A stretch of DNA of 64,000 nucleotides from Pyrenochaeta sp. MPI-SDFR-AT-0127. Lineage: Eukaryota > Ascomycota > Dothideomycetes > Pleosporales > Cucurbitariaceae. The stretch lies in assembly GCA_020747015.1 (NCBI GenBank), contig JAGTJM010000017.1:620001-684000 (forward strand). Reading direction: 5' to 3'. The position numbers and the translations under genes are program-made. Under the pieces are notes generated by a model. It worked only from the letters and a program-made list of their open reading frames with translations. It was not told where the DNA came from and did not search any database. The first letter of the stretch is position 1; each line of letters begins with the position of its first letter. Positions 55,530 to 64,000 of the stretch are shown here, piece after piece.

Positions 55530-56148
55530 TTTGGTAGGTCAACCCGTCCTTCGGCGCAAATACATACTAAGTTAGCAGGATTGCCATTGTCGTTCCGCTG
55601 CCGCCTTCGTGTTTGATCCATCATGTCTTGTACATTGAGCATCGCATAGACTTCCACGGCTACAGATTCGAACCTGATCTGTTGCCATGGTCCCGATTTC
55701 GCAATCCTAAGATATCAGATTTATTTGACTAGATTATACGTCACGTGCCTTCGTGGTCTAGCGCTCTTCAGCGCTAAGCCGTGGGTTTTGGCGCCTTGCG
55801 ACACCGGTACATGTAAAACACGATAACATTTCTTTCAATCATCAGACATCTTCTTATATTGACTTCTCTCCTGCTTCTTGAGTCCCTATACCTCAGTGAT
55901 GTCGTCCCAGGAGCGTCCAGCGCAAACGTCATCAACGCGTCAAATATACAACACTGCCAACACCACGTTGACATCCTATGGCGATGTACGATACTGTGCC
56001 AGCCAATTATGGGCAAATCATTACATCAAGTTGTCATGATTATAAACATGTTTAAACTTTTTAGGATGCAAATGGGCCATGTACCTGCGCGACCCCTCCA
56101 CGTGCACAGCTTTTGCCTGACACACTCGTTTTTCGCTGTTATTAAGAG
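55530..56148. other. Intergenic between sidI and the FAD/Rieske gene
   Basis: 619 bp of 3' UTR and promoter sequence. No exact ATCWGATAA site was found, so the following gene is probably outside the iron regulon. Confidence 0.4.
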
Positions 56149-57957
56149 ATGTCGCAGTTTGCTGCTCGTCTTCTCTCAACCAATTCTTTGCATCAATCTT
56201 CCATATCATTATCGAGGCGCAGAGCACAAAGCTGCAGATATACATCGGCTGTACAGCAGCTTAGACAATCCCCATTCCTTGTGAAACTTGCTACCATGGC
56301 AACCACAACAACGTCAGCGCCTGAGAAATTTATGTTCACAAGTGGCGAGACAGATCCAGTCTGGATACATACAGCACCTTACAGAAATCTTCCGAGATTT
56401 TCACGCCTTAACCGAAACCTCGAGACGGACGTCTGCATTGTCGGTGCTGGTATCACAGGTATTTTGGTCGCTTACGAGCTCGTCACACGCGGCTGGAACG
56501 TTGTTCTCGTAGAAGGCCGTGAGGTCTTATCAGGCGAGACCTGACGTACAAGTAGTCATCTCGCCAGCGACCTTGACGATGGATATCCTGCTATCGCGAA
56601 AAAGCACGGAGACAGAGGTGCGAAGGCTGCTGCCGATTCTCACCACTGGGCTCTTAACCGGGTTGGCGAGATCTCCAAGCAATTAGGCATCGAGTGTGAG
56701 TATCGCCAGCTGCCAGGCTACGACTTCTCTCAGTATCCCCGAGGCTCCAAAGAGCATGCGGATGACGTTAAGGCTCTCATTGATGAGGGCCGAAAGGCGA
56801 AAGAACTCGGCCTTGAGGCGGAGTATCAGGAGGGCTTCTTGCTCAAAGGCTGGGATGCTAGTGTTGACCATCGTGATGCTGTTATCTACTCCGGACAGGC
56901 GACCTTCCATCCAACGAAATACTGCATCGGGGTCCTCGAGTTTCTCAAGCAGCAACCAAACTTTTCCTGCTTCACCAACACACGAGTTATAGATGTGGAG
57001 GAGAAGGGCGTTGAGATTCTGGGCATGGGTCATAAGGACGTATATGTAAAGACACTTGACGGAAACGCTATTAAGTGCGCCGATGCTGTAGAGGCAACCT
57101 GTGTACCTCTCCAGAAGCTGTCAGTAATTGCTGAGGAGGAGTACTATCGCACATACTGCATCGCGATCCGCGTACCCAAGGGCTCCGTCGAAGACTGCCT
57201 CTTCTACGACTCCACCGAGATTTACAAGTACGTTCGTCTTACCGAATGCGACGAGAAAAATGACTACATGGTTGTCGGTGGCGGCGACCACAAAGTTGGT
57301 CAAGGCGATACCAGCGCTCCCTTCGTCGAGCTCGAGAAGTGGACACGTGCTCGCTTCCCCCAAGCCACCACCATTGACTACAAATGGAGCGGGCAGGTTT
57401 TCGAGCCTGTCGACTACATGGCCTTTATTGGCAAGAATCGAGGCAAAAAGCACATCTACATTATCACCGGCGACTCGGGCAACGGACTCACGCACGGTGT
57501 ACGGGCTGGAAAACTCATAGCCGATTCCATTACCGAACAACCAAACCCCTGGATCTTAACCTACGACCCGAAACGCATTGCCAGTATTGCCAAATCCCTG
57601 CCTTCCATGATCAGCCACGACGTACAGATCAACACGCAGTACAAACGTTTTGCCCAGACAGACATCACCAACATAGAAGATCTCATCCCGGGCGAGGGCG
57701 GCGTGTTGAACACTAATTCCACCAAACCACTAGCCGTGTACAAAGATGAGGGAGGCCAAGTGCATCAATTCAGTGCCATCTGCCCGCATCTCCACGCCGT
57801 CGTTACATGGAACCACACAGAGAAGAGTTGGGATTGTCCCGTGCATGGAAGCAGGTTTACCAAAGACGGCGTGCAGCTGTGTGGACCGAGTAAGGCGGGC
57901 CTTCAGCCTGCAGATCAAAGTGGAGAGAAGTCGCAGAATCAAACGATAAACCACTAG
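56149..57957 (+). pseudogene. FAD-dependent oxidoreductase with C-terminal Rieske domain, one in-frame stop
   Basis: One continuous frame of 603 codons is interrupted by a single TGA at 56542-56544. The N-terminal part has VCIVGAGITGILVAYELV (FAD loop) and ends LSGET before the stop; the frame resumes with RTSSHLASDLDDGY. In this family the motif is GETGR, so the stop replaces one glycine (GGA to TGA). The middle is a DAO-type oxidoreductase domain with ITGDSGNGLTHG. The C-terminus holds a Rieske site: CPHLH then DCPVHGSRF. No intron borders remove the stop. It is either a recent pseudogene, a sequencing error or a readthrough gene. G to T is not the change expected from RIP (C to T). An N-terminal Arg/Ser-rich stretch before the ATG at 56296 could be a mitochondrial leader. 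Confidence 0.75.
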
Positions 57958-58488
57958 CCGGGATATTTGAAGTTGACAACGTAGTTGTTGGAGAGGCGTG
58001 ATGGCTGGGCATCATGACGTGTTGTAAAACTGTAATAGCTTGATGACGATTATTTATGATAAGCTCAATATAATTTCTTAATTTTATTGATGTACCTCTT
58101 AACTTGTTTGTGACACATTGCGTTGTGGAAGTTCGCTTTCTGTGCTGCATGAGCGCGCTCACGCTGTATTTTGATCTACTGATTTCGATATAAGATAGAA
58201 AGAAGATGTGAATGTGCACATAGAGGTACCCTAGGATCGTGTTGGTTTCGCAGAGCGAACATAGAGCTGGTCACAACCAACGCGCGGAACAGTAGGAAAG
58301 AGAAAACCACAGGACTTTATAACTCATCATACATAGCCCATTGGCATCGGTAGTGACCAGTTGTGAGAGATTCTGGTGTGCAATGTTTCTGCTGATGTAG
58401 TCCCTTTCACCTTCACCTCTGTCATATCTCGTCTTCACTACAAAATACTTTTCCACCTTGTGATCTTACAGCTTGATTGTCACCACCT
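57958..58488. other. Intergenic
   Basis: 531 bp of A/T-rich sequence between two plus-strand genes. Nothing beyond presumed 3' and 5' untranslated sequence was seen. Confidence 0.4.
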
Positions 58489-59607
58489 ATGCTATCTCTG
58501 TTGAGCCCAACGTTCTACTCTCTTGCCATGGAACCAACCTCAACTCACCCCAAGATGGCATCCAGCATGTCTCGCCGCACTAAATCCCGCACTCCACACG
58601 CCCAGAGCATCGTGTCCGCAGACTCAATTTCTACAATGACGCGCCCGACACCTCCACCCACGACGCGCCGCAGTGGCATGAACGCTATGCGCGCGAAAAG
58701 TATCACATCAGACACTGCATCGTACGCCGAAGGACTGCAGCTCGTACCCAAAGTCAAAATCCCAGCGCACTTCTCTCTTCTGCCCACGGTGCCAAATCCA
58801 TTTTCAGGTACACTGGAAGCAAGTCTAGACGCCATACTTTCCTGGGGAAGTGTGCATGCTGATACACAAGCTATTGTCAATGTTTTATTACGTGAAGTCA
58901 ACCGCTTAACCAACTGGCCAGAGCTACTATCTCAAATCATAACCGATAGGAATCTGCCAGCTGGTTGGGGGCGGTATCTAGTCGAAGAACTACTCTTCTT
59001 GGTGACCAGGACATTGTTGCCGGAGCAGATTGCCGAAAACCGACTCGCCATGGGGAGATTGTATGAGCGTAAGAAACATCTCGCTATACGGTTGGTGCTG
59101 CGGTACGACATGTTGCGGGAATGGAAGACGGATAGCTCAAACCATACAATAGCCGTGTCTTCAGTACCGCCTGGTGATTTCAAAGCACCCCCCGCTCCAC
59201 CAAGCGCGGACGCGGCAATCTGTCCGAATAGAAGACGCTTGATGCCGAATGTGCTTAGCACGCTGATTGCTGCGCCACTAGGTGGGTTTTCAACGCACGG
59301 CGTGAGAGAGAGAATGAAACACCATGTCACAGATGTGGATTCCTACCTCCTCCTTTCCGACGACAAAGTTGCGGCATGGAACACGGGAGTTCTCGTGGAA
59401 ATGACTAGCCAGATCATTCTCCAGTGGCAGTGGTTACGGCAGAATAACGAGACGTTGCAGGACATGGAGGTGCATGGATGGGAAGAGTTGGACTGCAAGG
59501 CAGACGAGTGTGAGTGGATTGCTGACGATGTCAAGAAGCCGAGTGGGGGCAGAAAAGAGAAGAGCGGCATAGCAGGTGCAGGCACGGAGAGCACGGAGGC
59601 AAAATGA
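58489..59607 (+). CDS. Protein of unknown function, 372 residues
   Basis: A single exon. The first ATG is at 58489; a second in-frame ATG at 58528 (MEPTSTHP) is equally plausible. About 90 N-terminal residues are Ser/Thr/Pro/Arg-rich and probably disordered. The rest is helical and regular, with SLLPTVPNPFSGTL, NRLTNWPELLSQIITDRNL, GWGRYLVEELLFLV and ITLQWQW-like segments, and an acidic C-terminus ending in a Gly/Lys-rich tail. The balanced composition over the whole frame supports a real gene. I do not recognise a domain. It converges with the DHA1 transporter (133 bp). Confidence 0.6.
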   Translation: MLSLLSPTFYSLAMEPTSTHPKMASSMSRRTKSRTPHAQSIVSADSISTMTRPTPPPTTRRSGMNAMRAKSITSDTASYAEGLQLVPKVKIPAHFSLLPTVPNPFSGTLEASLDAILSWGSVHADTQAIVNVLLREVNRLTNWPELLSQIITDRNLPAGWGRYLVEELLFLVTRTLLPEQIAENRLAMGRLYERKKHLAIRLVLRYDMLREWKTDSSNHTIAVSSVPPGDFKAPPAPPSADAAICPNRRRLMPNVLSTLIAAPLGGFSTHGVRERMKHHVTDVDSYLLLSDDKVAAWNTGVLVEMTSQIILQWQWLRQNNETLQDMEVHGWEELDCKADECEWIADDVKKPSGGRKEKSGIAGAGTESTEAK

Positions 59608-59739
59608 TTATCGAACAAATCTTGAATTAAAATCGGAGTAAACGATTGGTTTAATACATGCGACAGTAGTGCGAATAATGATCGGGTGTTTGTGCGCGGC
59701 ATAAAGGCCTCCAACTTTAATATATCGTCACCCATACAT

Positions 59740-61594
59740 TTACATACTGTGCACCTTGCTGTTGCGGCTCCAGCGGCGGAACGTCTTACCCTTCCACCAG
59801 AACAAAATGCCGAAGAGGCACCAAAGGAGAATCAAGCTGGCATTCGTCATGATCGGGGCAATGAAACTACTCAATGTTAGCGTGCAGTCATTTGATGAAG
59901 AAGGTGCTTTCATGTTAACTTACCCAGCCTCCATGGTCCACGGTGTGATGAACTTGCCCATACCATAACCCCACAAATTCTTGTTCACTGTGATAGCGAC
60001 GAAGAGACTGCCAGCGACTGGCTTGTACGAATCAACGGCGTATGTAGAGACGATTCCTGGTAGAGCAGCGACTTGGATACCGGCACATGCGTAGCCGATT
60101 ATGACGATGACTTCCCAGGGCCACTTCCGCTCGTAGCCTACTGAGACGACAATATTGCCAAGGAACATGATAAGCACGTATGGGATCATCGCCGGAAGTC
60201 TCATCTCAGGTTCACGAATACCGTTGTTACGACGTGTAGAGCGTGCGCTGACCCAATCCGACAATGGCCCGGCGGTGACCAATCCAATGAAGGCTCCTCC
60301 CATGACACCGAAATTTGTAAAACCAACGGTCGTGGGTTTCATGTTGTATGGCGGTGCTGCGAGAACCTGACTTTGGGTCAAGTTGATGGTGAGGAAGCTG
60401 GAGCATGACCAGGACACAACAAATGAGGCAAATTCGACAATGGGGAAGGCAAAAAGTTTCCACGGTGTCCACAAGTCCAGGAAAATGGAACGGAAGGGGT
60501 GTGCGTTGGGTTGGAATACCCTCCATTGCCACTTAGCGGGAGTGCCGCGGCCGAGGTGGGGGTCGCGAGCGGCAGTTTCAGTGGGCGCAAGATCGGTAGT
60601 CTCTGGTGGAGGTGTATCCACTGTGCGGACTTGATCAACCTTGTTAGCATCTTTTTCAGTATCGACAACATCAGTGGCTGTGGTTTCCGTCTTCTCGTCG
60701 AGGGAGCTTGTCTTGGTTGGTGCTATTGCAGCAGGTACATTGCGCTTGTACCTCGTTTCAGGGAACATGAAGAGAACCATAAGGAAGGAGAGGCCCAGGA
60801 GCGCGGTATTGAGCCACCAGAAGCTTCTAAATCCATGCTTCTCTGTCATCGATCCGGAAATGATAGGTCCGACCATGAGAGAACCCATATATACGACCCA
60901 GTAGAGCGTGTTCCATTTGCCGCGATCGTGTAGGAAGAAAATATCGGCAATGACCTCCGGCATGGTCGTTTCTGCAGGGCCTGCACCAATGCCATTGACA
61001 ATGCAAGCACCCATAAAGGAGCTGTAAGAGTTCGCCTTTGCACGCCAGATTGAGGTTCCAAAGTTGATGAGCTGGGACATGAGGAAGACGGGACGGCGGC
61101 CGAAAGATGTGCTGATAGGAACCCTACATGATCCTGTTAGCAGGAAAAATCACAAAGTGATGGGGGATGACCTACCAAATAAAGTTACTGAAACCCAGAA
61201 CCAGGATACAGACACCCGTGAACTGCACAGCACCAGCGAGATCGGTCTCGAAGGCCTCCATGAGTGCGGGAAACATAGGTGCGAGGGCCAGTGGTCCAAA
61301 GCCTTGGGTGAAAATGACCATAGCTGTTGCTGTGATGCACGCCGTCTTCCATGGGGTGCTCCAGTTGAGGGGATCATTTGGATCATCACTAGGCTGCGGC
61401 ACGAGAACCATGCGATGCGAGCCCTTTACAAAGTGATGGCTGCCGACATCCGTCATGACCTCCGTGCCGGGCAGGATCTCGGTGTGGAGTTCAGACTCGA
61501 GCTGCTGCCGCTCCTAGAAATTATTAGTCGCGAGAACATGTAAATATTTAATGTGGGGGGCAAGTACAGTTTCATTGTAGTTTTGAGTCTCCAT
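59740..61594 (-). CDS. MFS transporter, DHA1 family
   Basis: Four exons on the minus strand: 61594-61568 (nine codons), 61513-61176, 61123-59924 and 59869-59740; introns 61514-61567, 61124-61175 and 59870-59923. The product is 564 residues. The N-terminus has the DHA1 hallmark DDPNDPLNW just before helix 1. Helices 1-2 are followed by STSFGRRPVF, rebuilt across the second intron (motif A). A central loop of about 95 residues, rich in Thr, Glu and Pro, separates the two six-helix halves. The last exon supplies the twelfth helix (LILLWCLFGILFWWKGK). Such carriers export drugs, toxins or polyamines. It has no GATA site and is not obviously part of the siderophore cluster. No siderophore-transporter (SIT) signature was seen. 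Confidence 0.87.
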
Positions 61595-63817
61595 GGTGAC
61601 TGAAGAGTAGGTGTTGACCCCAAGAAGGAGCAGAAGTCGTGAGGATCTCCAGGTCAAGTCCAAGGTACTTTCAACGTCGACTGCACGGAACCATATATAA
61701 TCAAAGAGGGATTATGCTGCGGCCTAATTGGGTAGCTGCAATCTGGGTTCCGGTTCCGCATCGGCGTTACTCGTATGAGGTTCCAGGTCGGTGGCTTTGT
61801 ATCAGCCACTAGACGTCGGTGAAATGGCGCCGTTAAGCGTTCGATGGCACCGGCAATTGCTACAATCGCGTTTCGCGACTCAAGTTCGAGCTTAGAATCG
61901 AACGAGACAAGAAAACAAAGTCGACCGGAGGCTACTCCGCAAGGCAATCTGTTCTTAAACGTGCTCTTCGACGTCTCGGCGTCCAAGCCCGGGCATGGCA
62001 TGGGCGGGCGCGGGAATCGACACGTGTGTGGCAGGGCGACCGAAGAGCCTAATGTGCATCACTCTTGCACAACTTCGCAGGCTGCGGTATCGACATCCTC
62101 AGCCCCGCCCGGTTGTGACGGGTTGACCAGTCAAAGGTGCACATTGCTATTGGCCCGCACGCCAAAACCTGGAGAAGCGACCCACCTTGATGCTTTGGGG
62201 GCCAGTGTGTCCTGGGGTAGTGTACAAGGATGATACACATAGGCTGGGGCGTTGGTGCTGAAGCGGTTGTGCAACCGGCAGATGCTGTGGCCCGGGCTAT
62301 TGGAGAGCTCAAACGACTATTTCGATTTTATTCTTGGGTTTGCAAGCCATTGTATCAGGCACTTTTCTCAATGCAGGCGGTCGACGTTGGTTTGTATGGG
62401 TTTCGATTGACGAGTGCAACTGCCGAGTTGCACTATTGGACTAGTGCGATGCGGGGAACACACTAGCGGATGAAGCCCAGACCCTGGGGATGACAGTGTC
62501 ATCTCTTTGTCAGATTGGCCATAACAATCATGTCCGTTTGCAAGAAACACGTGAGTGCCAGCCGAAGACCGAGGTGGTCGTAGGCTCTGTGTCACGGGGA
62601 AACATTGTCTGAACGAGGACATAGGCGCAAGCTTGCCCAGGCTGTCATGAGGAAGCAGTGGATAAGCCATCTTTGGCCTTCGTTGCAAATACTCTAACCG
62701 CTCGCAATCATGACGCTCGTGAATACACGCGTCCATGTTGTCGAGATTAGCCTGCTTCGGCAAAGTAATCGAATAGTCCAGCCATTTCAACCCCAACATC
62801 AACATGTGGCAAGTTAACGTTCGACCGCTTCCCTTCTCCTGTCCTTTCCCTCTTCGTCTTCATAGCCGTCATTGCCCTTCATTCCTTTCGTATATTGGCT
62901 CATCTCGCCAGCCACAACAACCTATCTCTTGCCTCACATTCGCCGACTTTTGCATCAGCCACATGGTGCCACCGGACTGCCTCCGCCATGAACGATGAGC
63001 TCCTTATTCGTTGTTCATTAGATATACTTGTATCGTTGAGTTGGCGTACTTGCGAGAAACAGGTTAGTTTTGGCAGAGAGACTGCACAGGATTTCTTATG
63101 GAGCGGGGAGCGAGCGCAGCAATATACATTTTGTATAAATGGCCTCGCAGCGCTACCGGCAAAACCGCGGCTCTCATACCCTCGTCTCCCAGCCTGCCGA
63201 AGTTTACGCGAAACGTAATCATCCATCTCGTGGCTGCACGCCCTCTCTTAGTGCACAATCCTCTTCTCGATCTCCTGCTTAAGCTTTTGGTTAAGCTCCT
63301 GCTAAATTAGCTTGTCCAGTCTGTCTCTAATTCCGCTCTCTGAACCGTTCTATCCGTATCTGTCTGATCCGTCGCTTCCAGTGCGTTTTCATTCCGATCC
63401 TTAACCTCGGCCATATGCTCGAACGAGCGGTACCAAACAAGAGCACTGAAAATCTGCAAGTAGCATAAGTGTCGAGACGAATTGCTCCATTATAGCGTGT
63501 TGACGGTAATGAGCGATGTGAACAAACTTGATTTCAATAAGACTGGAGATATAACAGAGATCAGCTTGTAGAGATTTCCGTGACAGATTGTAGATCTTGT
63601 GAAGGGATACCACCGCTTGTGAAAGCAAAACATTGAAGAGCTACGGCAATAGATAACCAAGGGTATCATAAACATACATTAAAAACTATACACGTCGCTC
63701 AAAACGAAGCTGATCTAGGCATAGTCTAGCGTCAATAAGATGAGTGTAGATGCCTCGATTGCGGCGAATCGAAATATGGTGCATCACCAAGGCCCCTAAC
63801 AGTACCAGTATATATTG
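61595..63817. other. Long intergenic stretch, no supported gene
   Basis: About 2.2 kb. Frames of up to 145 codons overlap on both strands with no domain and unlikely composition. The first few hundred bases should be the DHA1 promoter. No terminal inverted repeats or long direct repeats were recognised. Confidence 0.4.
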
Positions 63818-64000
63818 TCAGTCGTCGAGTTCCGTGTCGCTATCAGGAGCAGAGGAAAGCGGCGAGCCAGTAGCGAAAGAAACGACGGCATTGTCCTTGC
63901 CCTTAGCCTTCGGCGGCTGCGGTGTCTTGCCTGCTGAGATCTCCAGTATTTCAAGCAAGCCGAGAAGTCTATCTGAGCTCGCTTCCAATAAATGTTTTGC
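63818..64000 (-). CDS. C-terminal end of an unidentified gene (cut by the window)
   Basis: The minus strand is open from the right edge to a TGA at 63818-63820, giving the last 60 residues of a longer protein. They read as a short amphipathic helix (LLGLLEILE), a Lys/Pro-rich linker and an acidic, Ser/Asp-rich tail ending TELDD. Composition fits an intracellular, partly disordered C-terminus. No family can be named from this piece. Confidence 0.45.
   Translation of the reverse strand, partial: AKHLLEASSDRLLGLLEILEISAGKTPQPPKAKGKDNAVVSFATGSPLSSAPDSDTELDD

Noticed and set aside
59740..61594. The right-hand MFS gene as the siderophore (SIT) transporter of the cluster
   Set aside because: Its N-terminal DDPNDPLNW and overall pattern are those of the DHA1 drug carrier family, there is no iron-GATA site, and two other genes separate it from sidI.
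61844..62805. Several frames of 80-145 codons right of the DHA1 transporter
   Set aside because: They conflict in strand and frame, and none shows a signal peptide, membrane segment or motif.
1..64000. CRISPR arrays, rRNA or clear tRNA genes, complete transposons
   Set aside because: None was recognised by eye; a tRNA or repeat search program would be needed to exclude weak cases.

Overview
The window is nuclear DNA of a filamentous ascomycete (Pezizomycotina). Most multi-exon genes have 45-70 nt GT..AG introns, several with a CTAAC-type branch point, and the gene families are typically fungal (F-box, Zn2Cys6, DHA1/DHA2 transporters, HAK transporter, NPS6/SidD). Dothideomycetes, perhaps Pleosporales, is the best guess. 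This is inferred from gene content; no species marker is present.

Left part, 1-16 kb: the 3' end of an FAD-linked D-lactate dehydrogenase, a broken membrane-protein gene, a small DUF7704-like membrane protein, a four-exon DHA2 transporter, a (TAC)22 microsatellite, a heavily decayed CorA-like relic, a secreted tyrosinase, an F-box protein, a 125-residue secreted ten-cysteine protein (effector candidate), and a Cys/His-rich protein downstream of an imperfect 65-bp repeat.

Catabolic neighbourhood, 16.8-31 kb: an enolase-superfamily sugar-acid dehydratase, a CocE-type hydrolase, a LigB-type extradiol dioxygenase, a ketopantoate-reductase-like enzyme, an aldehyde-dehydrogenase-like protein with a C-terminal membrane anchor, a salicylate-hydroxylase-like FAD monooxygenase, and a large transcription factor with two C2H2 fingers plus a Zn2Cys6 cluster. 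The mix suggests an inducible route for an aromatic or lactone compound, but the substrate is not readable from sequence. A six-exon HAK/KUP potassium transporter follows at 32.7-35.3 kb.

Siderophore cluster, 35.8-55.5 kb: an NPS6/SidD-type NRPS (A-T-C-T-T-C), a GNAT acetyltransferase, a full-length ABCB exporter, a SidA-like ornithine N5-monooxygenase, a SidF acyltransferase ending in the peroxisomal signal AKL, and a SidI acyl-CoA ligase with a PTS2-like N-terminus. Together they can hydroxylate ornithine, activate mevalonate, acylate the hydroxyornithine, join the units and move the product. No SidH-type hydratase and no SIT-type uptake transporter lie in the window. Twelve exact ATCWGATAA sites, the iron-repressor GATA (SreA/Sre1-type) consensus, were found by eye. 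All fall in non-coding DNA of this cluster: five in the NRPS/GNAT promoter, one before the ABC gene, six before sidI.

Right part, 56-64 kb: an FAD/Rieske oxidoreductase interrupted by a single in-frame TGA, a conserved-looking protein of unknown function, a DHA1 transporter, about 2.2 kb without a convincing gene, and the 3' end of an unidentified gene. Coordinates of multi-exon genes are outer limits of the coding region; exon and intron borders, read by eye and checked for frame, are in the text.
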